18,285 nucleotides of DNA from UBA6345 sp045577635 (GCA_045577635.1 JAZNIS010000022.1:1-18285), one strand, 5' to 3'; positions 7,209 through 15,315 are shown, numbered from the stretch's first letter. Translations and numbers: made by a program. The notes: generated from the letters alone by a model not told the origin.

Positions 7209-9100
7209 TTATTTTTTTTAGTTGTTGTTTTTCTAGAAGTTTTTTTAGGTTTAACTTCTTCGGTTTGTTTTTCAATTTTTTTTGCTATTTTATCGCTTTC
7301 TTGTTCGTTAACAGCAGAAACAATTGTTTTGTGTTCTTTTCTAATAAAAGTTTTATAGATATCTTTTTTAAAAGAACCATTTTTGCTAATTAATTCGTCT
7401 AATGTTCCATGTTCACAAATTTTGCCATTTTTTAAGTAATAAATATATTCGCTATTTTCAATAATTAATCTGTTGTTAGTTACAATAAACATTGTTTTGT
7501 TTGCAAAATGTTTTATTAACTTTTCAACCACTTCGGCTTCTCTTTCTTCGCCTAAACTTAAAAGAGCTTCATCGTAAATAACAATGTTTGGTTCATGAAC
7601 AATTAATCTGGCAACATTTAAAAGTTGTTTTTCGCCATCACTTAAATCAAAATCAACACCAACAACTTTGTTGTAACCACCAAGTTTTTCAATAAATTCG
7701 TGAGCACCAATTAATTTACAAGCAGCAACACATTCGTCAAAACTTGCTTTTTTATTTCCAAATCTAATATTTTCTAAAATTGAATCCTGCAACATAAAAG
7801 TATTTTGTTGTGCTATTCCAATGTTTTTATGAATGCTAGAAAGTTTAATGCTGTTAATGTTATATTCATCAAAGAAAATTTGACCTTCGTTAAATTGATA
7901 TAACCTACCAATTAATTCAACAAGAGTGCTTTTTCCAGAGTTTGCCAAACCACATAGGGTTAGTTTTTGACCAACTTTAACATATAAACTAACATCTTTA
8001 ATTACAGGTTTTGTTTCATAAGCAAATGTTAAGTTTTTAACTGTGATGTTTCCTTTTAATGTGTGGCTTTTTGCAAAGTTTGAATCAATAATTTTTTCTT
8101 CGGCTTCTAATGTGTTGAACACTTGTTGCAAGTTTCCGGTTAAACTAACAAAACTGTTAAATAGCTGCACGAAATAGTAAAAAGGTGTCCAAAGTTGTCC
8201 TTGATAACCAATGTATGCAACATAAACTGCAAAGGTTAGTTGATTTTGTGAAATTAAAATAAAGCTTAAAATAAATATTCCTGCAATTGCGGCATTGTAA
8301 ACTGTGTCAAACCATAAATGGTAACTATCGTTTATTCTGCTTAAAGCATACCATTCTTTATAGTTCTTTTTAACTTTGCCAATGTATAAATTTAAATTTT
8401 CTTCTTGTTTGTTAAAAGCATTTACTGTTGCAATACCACTAATGTTTTCAACTAGTGCATTATATGCTTGGCTTTGTCCTTCATAGTAAGCATTACTGCG
8501 ATTTTTTGCAACTTTAATAATAAAATAAATTCCAACCGAAATAGGTATAATAACACCAATTCCAAGTAAAGTTAAAATAGGACTGCAAGAAATTAAAAAT
8601 GGTACAACAATGCAAAGCCTTAGGGTGTGTTCAATTAATGTGAAAATGTAGGAAGTGTAAAATGATGCAATGTTATCAACATAAGCTGTTGATTTTGCAA
8701 GTAAACTACCTGTTGCATTTTCGTTGAAATAATCCATTGATAAAATGGTTAATTTGTTATAAACATCATTTCTAATTTGACCTATAATTTCATAGCCAAA
8801 TTTGTTAATTAGTTTAGATTTGAAAAAAGCTGCAAAAATGTTGGTAAATTCTAGGGCAGCAATTCCAACAACCACCCAAATAAATGCTGTTAGTTGCTTA
8901 TTAGGAATAACCGTTTCGGTTAAGTATGAGTTAATTTTAGGGGTTGCTAAACCAACCAATAAACTTAAAACTATAAACAGCACACAAAGTGCAGCAATAT
9001 GTTTGTAAGGTAAAAAGTATTTCATTAACTTAAAAATATAACCTGAACCAAGTTCTTTTTTAAGTTTCTTTTCAATAACGGTTTCTTTTTTATTGTTCAT
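7193..9100 (-). CDS. ABC exporter half-transporter (TMD-NBD) with a degenerate NBD and a basic C-terminal tail
   Basis: A 635-aa half-transporter. Membrane helices lie near 36-52, 70-93, 158-172, 175-195, 270-284 and 288-300, followed by an ATPase domain from about 350. Walker A is GLANSGKST (384-392), the Q-loop is Gln432, and Walker B is VIYDEA with Asp510 and Glu511 intact. The signature is LSDGE (486-490) instead of LSGGQ, the D-loop reads SLGE rather than SALD, and the H-loop His is Asn (TNN, Asn542). The last 30 residues are Lys/Thr-rich (PKKTSRKTTTKKNKKD at 618-633), unusual after an NBD. An in-frame GTG at 9109 sits inside the AGGAGG ribosome binding site; ATG 9100, 8 nt behind it, is the real start. 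It overlaps the upstream partner by 11 bases, so the two are probably translationally coupled subunits of one heterodimer. The substrate cannot be read from sequence. Confidence 0.9.
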   Translation of the reverse strand: MNNKKETVIEKKLKKELGSGYIFKLMKYFLPYKHIAALCVLFIVLSLLVGLATPKINSYLTETVIPNKQLTAFIWVVVGIAALEFTNIFAAFFKSKLINKFGYEIIGQIRNDVYNKLTILSMDYFNENATGSLLAKSTAYVDNIASFYTSYIFTLIEHTLRLCIVVPFLISCSPILTLLGIGVIIPISVGIYFIIKVAKNRSNAYYEGQSQAYNALVENISGIATVNAFNKQEENLNLYIGKVKKNYKEWYALSRINDSYHLWFDTVYNAAIAGIFILSFILISQNQLTFAVYVAYIGYQGQLWTPFYYFVQLFNSFVSLTGNLQQVFNTLEAEEKIIDSNFAKSHTLKGNITVKNLTFAYETKPVIKDVSLYVKVGQKLTLCGLANSGKSTLVELIGRLYQFNEGQIFFDEYNINSIKLSSIHKNIGIAQQNTFMLQDSILENIRFGNKKASFDECVAACKLIGAHEFIEKLGGYNKVVGVDFDLSDGEKQLLNVARLIVHEPNIVIYDEALLSLGEEREAEVVEKLIKHFANKTMFIVTNNRLIIENSEYIYYLKNGKICEHGTLDELISKNGSFKKDIYKTFIRKEHKTIVSAVNEQESDKIAKKIEKQTEEVKPKKTSRKTTTKKNKKDLG

Positions 9101-10862
9101 TTTTTGCACCTCCTTTTTCTAATTTTGAATAATCGGTTGAAGTGCCAAAAAATTTAACTTTGCCTTGATTTAATTCTAAAATGTAAGAACAATGCTTAAC
9201 ATCATTAAAATTATTTGAAAGCATAATTACAGTTTTGTTTGGTAGTAAATTAATAATGTTTTTACACAAATGTTTTTTCTCATCGTCATTGTAGCCATGT
9301 GTAAAATCATCTAAAACATAGAACGGACTATCTTTTAAAATTGCTCTGCATAGCGATAAGCGGAGTTTGTAGTTTCCTAAACTATTTCCGCCATCTTCTA
9401 AAACATGGTCTAACCCATTGTTTACTTTAAGTAAAACATCGTCGGTGTAGGTTTGTTTTAAAACTGTTGCAATTCTTTCATCGGTAACAGGATTGCCTGA
9501 ATAGGTTAAATTCTCTTTTAAACTTATGTTAAATAACACAGGGTTTTGCATATGATAGCTAAACAAATCTCTAACATTTTTAACTTGTAAATTTAATAGG
9601 TCAGTTTTACCTATGGTAATATCGCCACTTTCGTAAGGTAAAATTCGCATAAGCGATTTTATTAGTGCAGTTTTACCACTGCTACTTCCACCAATAATTC
9701 CAATAGTGGTTGCTGGTGGTAGGTTAAATGTAATATTGTTTAAAACAGGTTTTTCATCAATTAATAGGTTTAATTTTTTAACTGACAAACCATAGATTGT
9801 GCTTGTAGGTAAAATTTCAGGATTTTCAACTTCTTTAATATCGTTTTCATGTTCAAAGAAAGCTTGTAGTTTACGGTTTTGTAAAATTGATAGTTTTGCA
9901 TTTGCAATATCGGAAACAATTGTTGTTATGTAGTTAAGTAATGTTACAACAAAGGTTGTAAAAATTAAAAATTGACCAATACTAATTTCTCCGTTAATAG
10001 CTAAAATGCCTCCAACAATTAAAGAAATAATGTAGGTTGTTTTTTTAATAACATTAAAAATTAAATCGTAACGGTTAGAAAGTAAGTTTTTTTCAACTAA
10101 TGATGTTGTGTATTCAACATTTTTTCTTTTAAATCGTTGTTTAGAAAAACTTAAAGTGTTAAATAGTTTTAATGCTTTCATACCTTCAAGGTTTTCTTGT
10201 GTAACCGACCTTAACTGTGCACTTCTTTCTCTAATGGTTAGTTGTGCATTATATAGTTTTTTAATGTAAACAATACAGAAGTATAGTAGAATAGGTGCAG
10301 AAATTAATGGAACAATTAGTAGGTAAGCATTAATGTCTGACAAGGTTGAAATTGCCATGTAAATGTAAAATAAATCCATAATTATTGATGGAATATAAAC
10401 ATAATAGAAATCGCCAACACCTGTAATGTCATCTTTAAGCAGGTTAAATAATTCGCCACTGTTGTAGTTTTGATTGTGATCGCAAAATTTTCTAAAAGCT
10501 TTTGATCTTAATCTAACCCTGTTTTTTGAACGGAATAAAACACTTAATGTTCCTTGAAAATATTTAGAAGTGTTAATAACTACCAAAATTAAAAAGAAAC
10601 AAACAGCCATACTAATAATAAGTTTCAAACTTCCTCTTTCGCCAAAGTTTCCGTTTAAAAAGAATTCTAAATACCATGTTGTTTTTATTTCTTTATCGGG
10701 TTGAAAATTTAACCCTGCATCAATAATTAACGATTGAATTGTGTTATAAGCAAAATCACAAAAAACAATAATTATTTTAAACAGATTTAAAATCATTAAA
10801 TAAAAAAAATCTTGCCTTGTATTTTCTAAAATGAATTTAATATCTTTTTTAGCCGTACTCAT
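9090..10862 (-). CDS. ABC exporter half-transporter (TMD-NBD), strongly degenerate partner subunit
   Basis: A 590-aa half-transporter, first gene of the pair. Membrane helices lie near 21-40, 81-99, 160-173, 179-200, 275-290 and 295-312. In the NBD, Walker A is GGSSSGKT (391-398) and the Q-loop is Gln439. The LSGGQ signature is lost (NSLGNYK, 493-499). Walker B ends in LDD (517-519), so the catalytic Glu is Asp519. The D-loop is THGYND and the H-loop His is Asn550 (LSNNF). ATP binding looks likely, and efficient hydrolysis doubtful. The frame is open upstream to TTG 10925 with an ATG at 10904, but both lie before the -10 element. ATG 10862, with AAAGGA 7 nt upstream, is the supported start. 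The last codons form the ribosome binding site of the next gene. It probably pairs with that gene product as a heterodimer; substrate unknown. Confidence 0.9.
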   Translation of the reverse strand: MSTAKKDIKFILENTRQDFFYLMILNLFKIIIVFCDFAYNTIQSLIIDAGLNFQPDKEIKTTWYLEFFLNGNFGERGSLKLIISMAVCFFLILVVINTSKYFQGTLSVLFRSKNRVRLRSKAFRKFCDHNQNYNSGELFNLLKDDITGVGDFYYVYIPSIIMDLFYIYMAISTLSDINAYLLIVPLISAPILLYFCIVYIKKLYNAQLTIRERSAQLRSVTQENLEGMKALKLFNTLSFSKQRFKRKNVEYTTSLVEKNLLSNRYDLIFNVIKKTTYIISLIVGGILAINGEISIGQFLIFTTFVVTLLNYITTIVSDIANAKLSILQNRKLQAFFEHENDIKEVENPEILPTSTIYGLSVKKLNLLIDEKPVLNNITFNLPPATTIGIIGGSSSGKTALIKSLMRILPYESGDITIGKTDLLNLQVKNVRDLFSYHMQNPVLFNISLKENLTYSGNPVTDERIATVLKQTYTDDVLLKVNNGLDHVLEDGGNSLGNYKLRLSLCRAILKDSPFYVLDDFTHGYNDDEKKHLCKNIINLLPNKTVIMLSNNFNDVKHCSYILELNQGKVKFFGTSTDYSKLEKGGAKNEQ

Positions 10863-10892
10863 AAATTTATCCTTTGAATAAGTTATCAACTG

Positions 10893-10901
10893 ACTATAAC
10901 A
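10893..10901 (-). promoter_or_regulatory. Extended -10 promoter of the ABC pair
   Basis: TGT-TATAGT on the minus strand (10901-10893), with no clear -35 17 nt upstream. The start is predicted near 10886, giving a leader of about 24 nt with AAAGGA before ATG 10862. Confidence 0.65.
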
Positions 10902-11218
10902 CATTTTAACTTTTTTAAAAAGCAATAAGTTTAATTATTAAAAGAATAGTATTATTGTTTTAGGTTGTGAATAAACTTTTTAATGATAAAGATTAAAAGA
11001 TTTAATTTAAAAAAATCAAATTATATATTTTAGCCACCATAATTTGTTTTGTTTGTACCGTTTTTTGTCAAAAAAATGTGTAGAATTATGACGAAATAAT
11101 GTTTTTTTATTTTATATTATTAAAATTATGTGCTAAAATAAAAATGTTAAATTTGGGTTTAGTGTAATTATAACTAAAACCCTTAATATAAATTTTATTT
11201 TTTAGGGAGAATGTCAAT
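10902..11218 (+). other. Divergent intergenic region between the ABC pair and the zinc-ribbon module
   Basis: About 320 very AT-rich bases without a supportable gene. The right part holds an extended -10 (TGC-TAAAAT, 11131-11139) with a weak TTTATA 17 nt upstream, predicting a start near 11146. The leader of about 73 nt contains a hairpin: GGGTTTAGT (11155-11163) with ACTAAAACCC (11173-11182), one bulge, 9-nt loop. AGGGAGA then precedes ATG 11219. I see no structure I can name in 10905-11120. Confidence 0.6.
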
Positions 11219-11662
11219 ATGGATCCAATGTTTTATATTTACATTGCATTAGGTGTTGCTGCTGTAGCATACATCGGATTACTAACATTTAAAATTGTTA
11301 GAAATAAAAAGAGAAAAAAACAAGAAGAAGCAATTCATGCTGAAAAAGTAGAAAAGAATTTGGACATTGTTGATGATGTTAGATACACAATGGAAACAAA
11401 TCCTGTTGAAGCTGAAACCGGTGAAACCAACATCACACATTTACAAGGAGATATTATTTTAAGTCAAAACACTCCTGTAACTGTTGAGTTAAATGGTAAA
11501 ATTAAACCTGGCAAATATATTTTAATTTCAACTGATCCAAATGTTTCTGCATTTAACATTCGTGTTGGTATTTATGTAAGAGAATACAAACATAATCAAG
11601 AAATTGTTGTTGCTGATGGTGACACAATTTGTGCAGTTTCTTGTTCAGTTATTTTAAGATAG
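11219..11662 (+). CDS. Small membrane-anchored protein, first gene of the YdjI/YdjG-like module
   Basis: A 147-aa protein of no family I can name. Residues 4-27 form one membrane segment, followed by the very basic RNKKRKKQEE (28-37), which by charge bias places the C-terminal part in the cytoplasm. After an acidic linker, residues about 76-147 form a compact beta domain with GKIKPGKYILIS, FNIRVGIYVREY and VVADGDTICAVS. It ends in TAG, the only non-TAA stop among the complete genes. It lies 18 bases before the SPFH gene and is presumably co-transcribed with it, so it may anchor that protein at the membrane. It does not look like Bacillus YdjH as I remember it. Confidence 0.8.
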   Translation: MDPMFYIYIALGVAAVAYIGLLTFKIVRNKKRKKQEEAIHAEKVEKNLDIVDDVRYTMETNPVEAETGETNITHLQGDIILSQNTPVTVELNGKIKPGKYILISTDPNVSAFNIRVGIYVREYKHNQEIVVADGDTICAVSCSVILR

Positions 11663-11680
11663 TTTGTTAAAGGAGTTAAT

Positions 11681-12802
11681 ATGGGATTATTTAGTTTTAC
11701 AAAAAGTCAATTATTAAAAAGTTTAGAATGGTCAGATGATTCTAAAAACACATTAGTTTACAAATATCCTATGGATGGCCGTCAAATTATGATGGGTAGT
11801 AAACTAACAGTTAGAGAAAGTCAAGCTGCTGTGTTTGTAAACAAAGGTAAATTAGCCGATGTTTTTGAACCAGGTTTACATAAATTAACAACATCTAACC
11901 TTCCTGTTTTAACAAAATTGTTTAGCTGGCCTTTTGGTTTTAATTCACCATTCCATGCAGAAGTTTATTTTGTTAACACAAAACAATTTACAAACATTAA
12001 ATGGGGAACAAGCAACCCAATTACAATGAGAGATAAAGAATTTGGTACTATTAGAATTAGAAGTTATGGTACTTATGCTTTCAGAGTTTCTGATCCTGCA
12101 ATTTTCCTTAAAGAATTGTTTGGTACAAATTCAACATTTAAAACCGAAGATATTACAAGTTATTTAAAAAGTATGTTAGTTGCTAGCATTTCAGATGCTA
12201 TTGCTGAAAGTAAAATTTCTGCTTTGGACCTTGCTTGCAATTTACTAGAATTTAACAAAGTTGCACAAGGAAATGTTAATGTTCAATTTAACAAACTTGG
12301 TTTAGAACTTACAAACCTTGTTATTGAAAACATTTCATTCCCAGAAGAAGTTGAAAAAGCTATTGATACTCGTAGTTCTATGGGTGTAATGGGCGACACA
12401 ATGGATACTTTTGTTAAATATCAAGCAGCTCATGCTATGAGAGAAAGTGCAAACAATCCTAATGGCAGCAACATGGCTGGTATGGGTGTTGGTTTAGGTG
12501 CTGGTGCAGCTATGGGCAACATTTTAAACCGTAGTTTAGAAGTTGTTGGTGGAGCTAAAAAATCTTGTCCGGATTGTGGTGCTGAACTTAAACAAAATGC
12601 AAAATTCTGCCCTGAATGTGGTCATAAATTTGCAACAACCGCCAAAAAGAATTGTATTTACTGTAATGCAGAAATTAATGCAAAAGCAAAATTCTGCCCT
12701 GAATGTGGTAAAAACCAAAATGTAACTAGGGTTTGCCGTAAATGTAACACAGAAAACACAGGCAAAGGTAAATTCTGTTCTAACTGTGGTGAAAAACTAT
12801 AA
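11681..12802 (+). CDS. ydjI: YdjI-like SPFH/band-7-type protein with three C-terminal zinc ribbons
   Basis: A 373-aa protein. Residues about 5-245 match the YdjI/'virion core protein' SPFH type: LEWSDDSKNTLVYKYP near the N-terminus, then ESQAAVFVNKGKLADVFEPGLH and a helical section ending in MGVMGDTMDTFVKYQAA. A Gly/Met/Ala-rich hinge (about 259-290) leads to three zinc ribbons with Cys pairs at 296/299 and 310/313, 325/328 and 339/342, and 352/355 and 366/369; the first two share KFCPECG. In Bacillus subtilis, YdjI works with PspA and YdjG at the membrane in envelope stress; I infer a similar scaffold role. No pspA is in the window. Three tandem ribbons is more than I expect for YdjI. The start is ATG 11681 behind AAAGGAG. 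A terminator-like hairpin separates it from the YdjG-like gene. Confidence 0.85.
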   Translation: MGLFSFTKSQLLKSLEWSDDSKNTLVYKYPMDGRQIMMGSKLTVRESQAAVFVNKGKLADVFEPGLHKLTTSNLPVLTKLFSWPFGFNSPFHAEVYFVNTKQFTNIKWGTSNPITMRDKEFGTIRIRSYGTYAFRVSDPAIFLKELFGTNSTFKTEDITSYLKSMLVASISDAIAESKISALDLACNLLEFNKVAQGNVNVQFNKLGLELTNLVIENISFPEEVEKAIDTRSSMGVMGDTMDTFVKYQAAHAMRESANNPNGSNMAGMGVGLGAGAAMGNILNRSLEVVGGAKKSCPDCGAELKQNAKFCPECGHKFATTAKKNCIYCNAEINAKAKFCPECGKNQNVTRVCRKCNTENTGKGKFCSNCGEKL

Positions 12803-12839
12803 TGGCACAAATTAGTGCAAAAAATTAATATACTAATTT

Positions 12840-12868
12840 ATCGCCCTTAATTTTAAAGGGCGATTTTT
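12840..12868 (+). terminator. Terminator or attenuator between the YdjI-like and YdjG-like genes
   Basis: Nine-bp GC-containing stem ATCGCCCTT (12840-12848) with AAGGGCGAT (12856-12864), then TTTTT. It sits inside the presumed operon, 16 bases before ATG 12885. No promoter is evident after it, so the downstream gene probably depends on read-through. Confidence 0.8.
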
Positions 12869-12884
12869 GTTAAAAGGAATGTTT

Positions 12885-13970
12885 ATGGAAGAAAAATTAT
12901 CTAGCAAATGTGTAAGTTGTGGTAATACTATGATGTTTGACCCAGAAAGTCAAAATTTAAAATGTTCACATTGTGGTAGTGCACAAGTTATTAATGCATT
13001 AAGCATGGTTGAAAAAAAAGAATATAATTCGTTAAGCAGAGTTCAGCAAAACAATTCACTTTCTGTTACTCACGAATGTGAAACTTGTGGTGCAAAAACA
13101 AATGTTGATGATTCAAAAGTTACAGGGGTTTGCCCTTATTGTGGAGCAAGTAACTTACATGAACTTTCACAATCTATTGAATTTAAACCTGATGGAATTT
13201 TACCTTTTAAAATTGCTAAACAAACAGCAGTGGCAAAATATAAAGAGTGGATTAAAACAAGAAAATTTGTTCCTAACAAATTAAAAAGTGGAGCAAAAAT
13301 AAACAAAATGGAAGGGCTATACTTTCCTTGTTGGAATTTTGATTTTGCTGTTTCAACAACTTATTCTGGTATTGGTGTTGAAAATCACACAAGAACAGTT
13401 CGTCGTAGAGGGTCTGATGGCAGAATAATAATTGACCATGAACACTACACAACAAAACATCCTTTTTCTGGAACTCGTAATGATAACTTTAAAGATTTTG
13501 TTTCGGTTGCAGGAAATCATGTTGTTGACCAAACCGAATATGAAAAATTAGGAAGGTTTGGATTTAATGAAAGTTTAAAAGTTTATAATCCGGCATATTT
13601 ATTGGGTTTTGCTAGTTCTGAATTTACAACAAACTTGCAAAATGGTTATGCAAATGCAAAATTGATGTCTGAAAAAGAAATTGAACATCGTATTAAAAAA
13701 CAACACAATTACGATAGTTATATGTCGTTTAAAATGAATCCTACTCACTCAAACATTATGTGGAATTATATTTATTTACCTGTTTGGGTTTGTGGGTTTA
13801 AGTTTGGCAAAAAAGATTATAGATTTTTAGTTAATGGTTCAACAGGTTATGTAACAGGAAAAGTGCCAAGGTCTGGCTGGAAAATTTTTGGTTTGGTTTT
13901 GGGTATTCTTATAGGTGTTGCAGCAATTGGTTTTGGTATTTATACAGCTGTAAAAAATGGAAGTATTTAA
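12885..13970 (+). CDS. ydjG: YdjG-like membrane protein with two N-terminal zinc ribbons
   Basis: A 361-aa protein. Zinc ribbon 1 uses C9/C12 and C27/C30, and ribbon 2 uses C65/C68 and C83/C86, both in the CxxC-n-CxxCG style. A conserved-looking block ILPFKIAKQTAVAKYKEWIK and RKFVPNKLK (about 105-133) is followed by a beta-rich middle (YFPCWNFDF, YNPAYLLGF, YIYLPVWVCGF). One membrane segment at about 334-354 places nearly all of the protein on one side with a short tail. This matches B. subtilis YdjG (TFIIB-type zinc-ribbon membrane protein, PspA-YdjGHI system) in length and layout; the symbol is a best match from memory. An in-frame TTG at 12867 and ATG at 12879 lack proper spacing, while ATG 12885 has AAAAGG 7 nt upstream. 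It ends at a strong terminator. Confidence 0.82.
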   Translation: MEEKLSSKCVSCGNTMMFDPESQNLKCSHCGSAQVINALSMVEKKEYNSLSRVQQNNSLSVTHECETCGAKTNVDDSKVTGVCPYCGASNLHELSQSIEFKPDGILPFKIAKQTAVAKYKEWIKTRKFVPNKLKSGAKINKMEGLYFPCWNFDFAVSTTYSGIGVENHTRTVRRRGSDGRIIIDHEHYTTKHPFSGTRNDNFKDFVSVAGNHVVDQTEYEKLGRFGFNESLKVYNPAYLLGFASSEFTTNLQNGYANAKLMSEKEIEHRIKKQHNYDSYMSFKMNPTHSNIMWNYIYLPVWVCGFKFGKKDYRFLVNGSTGYVTGKVPRSGWKIFGLVLGILIGVAAIGFGIYTAVKNGSI

Positions 13971-13983
13971 TAATGCGAAGTAA

Positions 13984-14016
13984 AAAATAGGCAAATTAAA
14001 CAATTGCCTATTTTTT
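13984..14016 (+). terminator. Intrinsic terminator after the YdjG-like gene
   Basis: Eleven-bp stem AAAATAGGCAA (13984-13994) with TTGCCTATTTT (14004-14014), 9-nt loop, followed by a T-rich tail. Confidence 0.9.
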
Positions 14017-14274
14017 GTTTTTTTATGCAAAAACAGTATGCACAATAGTGCTGCAAACTGTTAAAATGTTTTAGTGTTTTTTAGCCATATTGCTAAATAA
14101 TATAAAAAAACAAAATAACTAAATGTTTTTTTGTGTTTTATAAAAAAAATATACAAAAATATGAATAATTATAAAAAATATACAATATTTTGTTTAACAA
14201 TTAAAATTTTATTTGTTATAGTTATATTAATTATTGACAAAATGTAGTTACATATTTGTAAAAAGGGGTGGCTT
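14017..14274 (+). promoter_or_regulatory. AT-rich intergenic region with the promoter of the DAC-like gene
   Basis: No gene is supportable here. The promoter is TTAACA (14194-14199), a 17-nt spacer and TATAGT (14217-14222) with extended TG at 14214-14215; the start is predicted near 14229. The leader of about 46 nt contains the inverted repeat ATGTA-GT-TACAT (14242-14253) and a lone TTGACA (14234-14239) with no usable -10. The 11-mer AGTTACATATT occurs at 14246-14256 and again inside the gene at 14286-14296. The ribosome binding site is AAGGGGTG before ATG 14275. Confidence 0.7.
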
Positions 14275-15315
14275 ATGCGAGATACAGTTACATATTCAAC
14301 AGCAAGAGTGGCAGTAACCAATTTTGTGGATAAGGAATTTGAAGAATTTCCTAAAAAATTACTAGCACAATTTTTAAACTTTTTTTCGGAATTAGCAACA
14401 TACGAGGAAGAAGGAACAAAACTTCGTCCTAACATTATTTTTACAAACAATTCAGAATATGTTGCAAAAACAATTCCAGATTGCTACCGTATTCCTATGT
14501 TTACCGACCCTATTAACGAAATTAAGTTTAACTATCGCATTAAAAAATTAGCACCTTTTTGTAAACATGGTTGGATGATTTTTGTTAACATTAAAGAAAA
14601 CGAAATTGTTTATGGTATTTGGAAAGCTTTAAACAGTATTAAAGAAGAATCGTTATCTAAACTTATTTTTTCTAACACTGTTTTAAAAGAAAGGATTGAT
14701 AAAGTTTCGTTAGTCCATGTTGAACCTATTAATAACTTTACCGTTGAATTAACAAGTTTAAAAGGTGAAGAATTAACAGTTAACAATACACTTGACGATA
14801 CTAAAATTACCGATTGGGAAACCGAAGTTAAACAATTTGTTGATGCAAGTTTTTCAAAATTAAGAACAACCGATAAAAAACTTCGTGAAATTAAAACCAT
14901 GTACGAAAATGTTTTTGATTCTGTGTTTAAAACAGTTCATGGTGCACTTTGTGTTGTTGTTGATAAAGATTACGAAGACAACGGATTTTTTAGTGACGGT
15001 GTTTGGTTAAAAGAACCTATTAGTTTTAGTAAATTATTTTTAAGAACAAAAACTTATAATGAAAGCAAACTAACAGCATTCTGCGAATTGTTTATTGATA
15101 TGTTAGATTACGATGGTATTACTGTTGTTGACAACTCTGGCAGAATTAGGGCATATAATGTTTTTGTTGAAAGTAACACAAGAAATATGAATGTTATTGG
15201 TGGTGCTAGAAAAAGAGCAGCTTACACAGTTATTAATTCTAGAAGAAAAAGAATTGTTGGTGTTTATTTTCAAAGCCACGATGGTGAAACATTTTATAAG
15301 CCGGTTAAAAAGTAA
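14275..15315 (+). CDS. DAC-like (DisA_N-related) nucleotide-sensor-type protein
   Basis: A 346-aa protein with no membrane segment. The N-terminal 200 residues are not recognised. From about 200 the order of motifs follows the diadenylate cyclase fold: HGALCVVVDKD (222-232) as the first core strand, then DYDGITVVDNSGRIRAYNVFV (278-298), which aligns with DGA-x-(I/V)-(I/V)-D-x-x-G-R-I, and GGARKRAA (309-316), where true cyclases have GTRHRAA. IVGVYFQSHDGETF (327-340) matches the closing VSEETG strand. Asp280 and Gly281 are kept, Ala becomes Ile, and the TRHR motif becomes ARKR, so c-di-AMP synthesis is doubtful. The protein resembles the DACNV-type sensor domains described by computational work on nucleotide-centred signalling. 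Binding of a nucleotide ligand is inference. The gene is monocistronic, with its own promoter and terminator. The start is ATG 14275 after AAGGGGTG. Confidence 0.68.
   Translation: MRDTVTYSTARVAVTNFVDKEFEEFPKKLLAQFLNFFSELATYEEEGTKLRPNIIFTNNSEYVAKTIPDCYRIPMFTDPINEIKFNYRIKKLAPFCKHGWMIFVNIKENEIVYGIWKALNSIKEESLSKLIFSNTVLKERIDKVSLVHVEPINNFTVELTSLKGEELTVNNTLDDTKITDWETEVKQFVDASFSKLRTTDKKLREIKTMYENVFDSVFKTVHGALCVVVDKDYEDNGFFSDGVWLKEPISFSKLFLRTKTYNESKLTAFCELFIDMLDYDGITVVDNSGRIRAYNVFVESNTRNMNVIGGARKRAAYTVINSRRKRIVGVYFQSHDGETFYKPVKK

Noticed and set aside
9101..9109. GTG 9109 as start of the second ABC gene
   Set aside because: It lies within the AGGAGGTG ribosome binding site; ATG 9100 has ideal spacing.
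10863..10925. TTG 10925 or ATG 10904 as start of the first ABC gene
   Set aside because: Both lie upstream of the predicted -10 element and neither has a ribosome binding site; ATG 10862 does.
14234..14262. TTGACA at 14234 as the promoter of the DAC-like gene
   Set aside because: The hexamer 17 bases downstream is TGTAAA, and initiation there would remove the ribosome binding site. The upstream TTAACA-17-TATAGT with extended TG is better.
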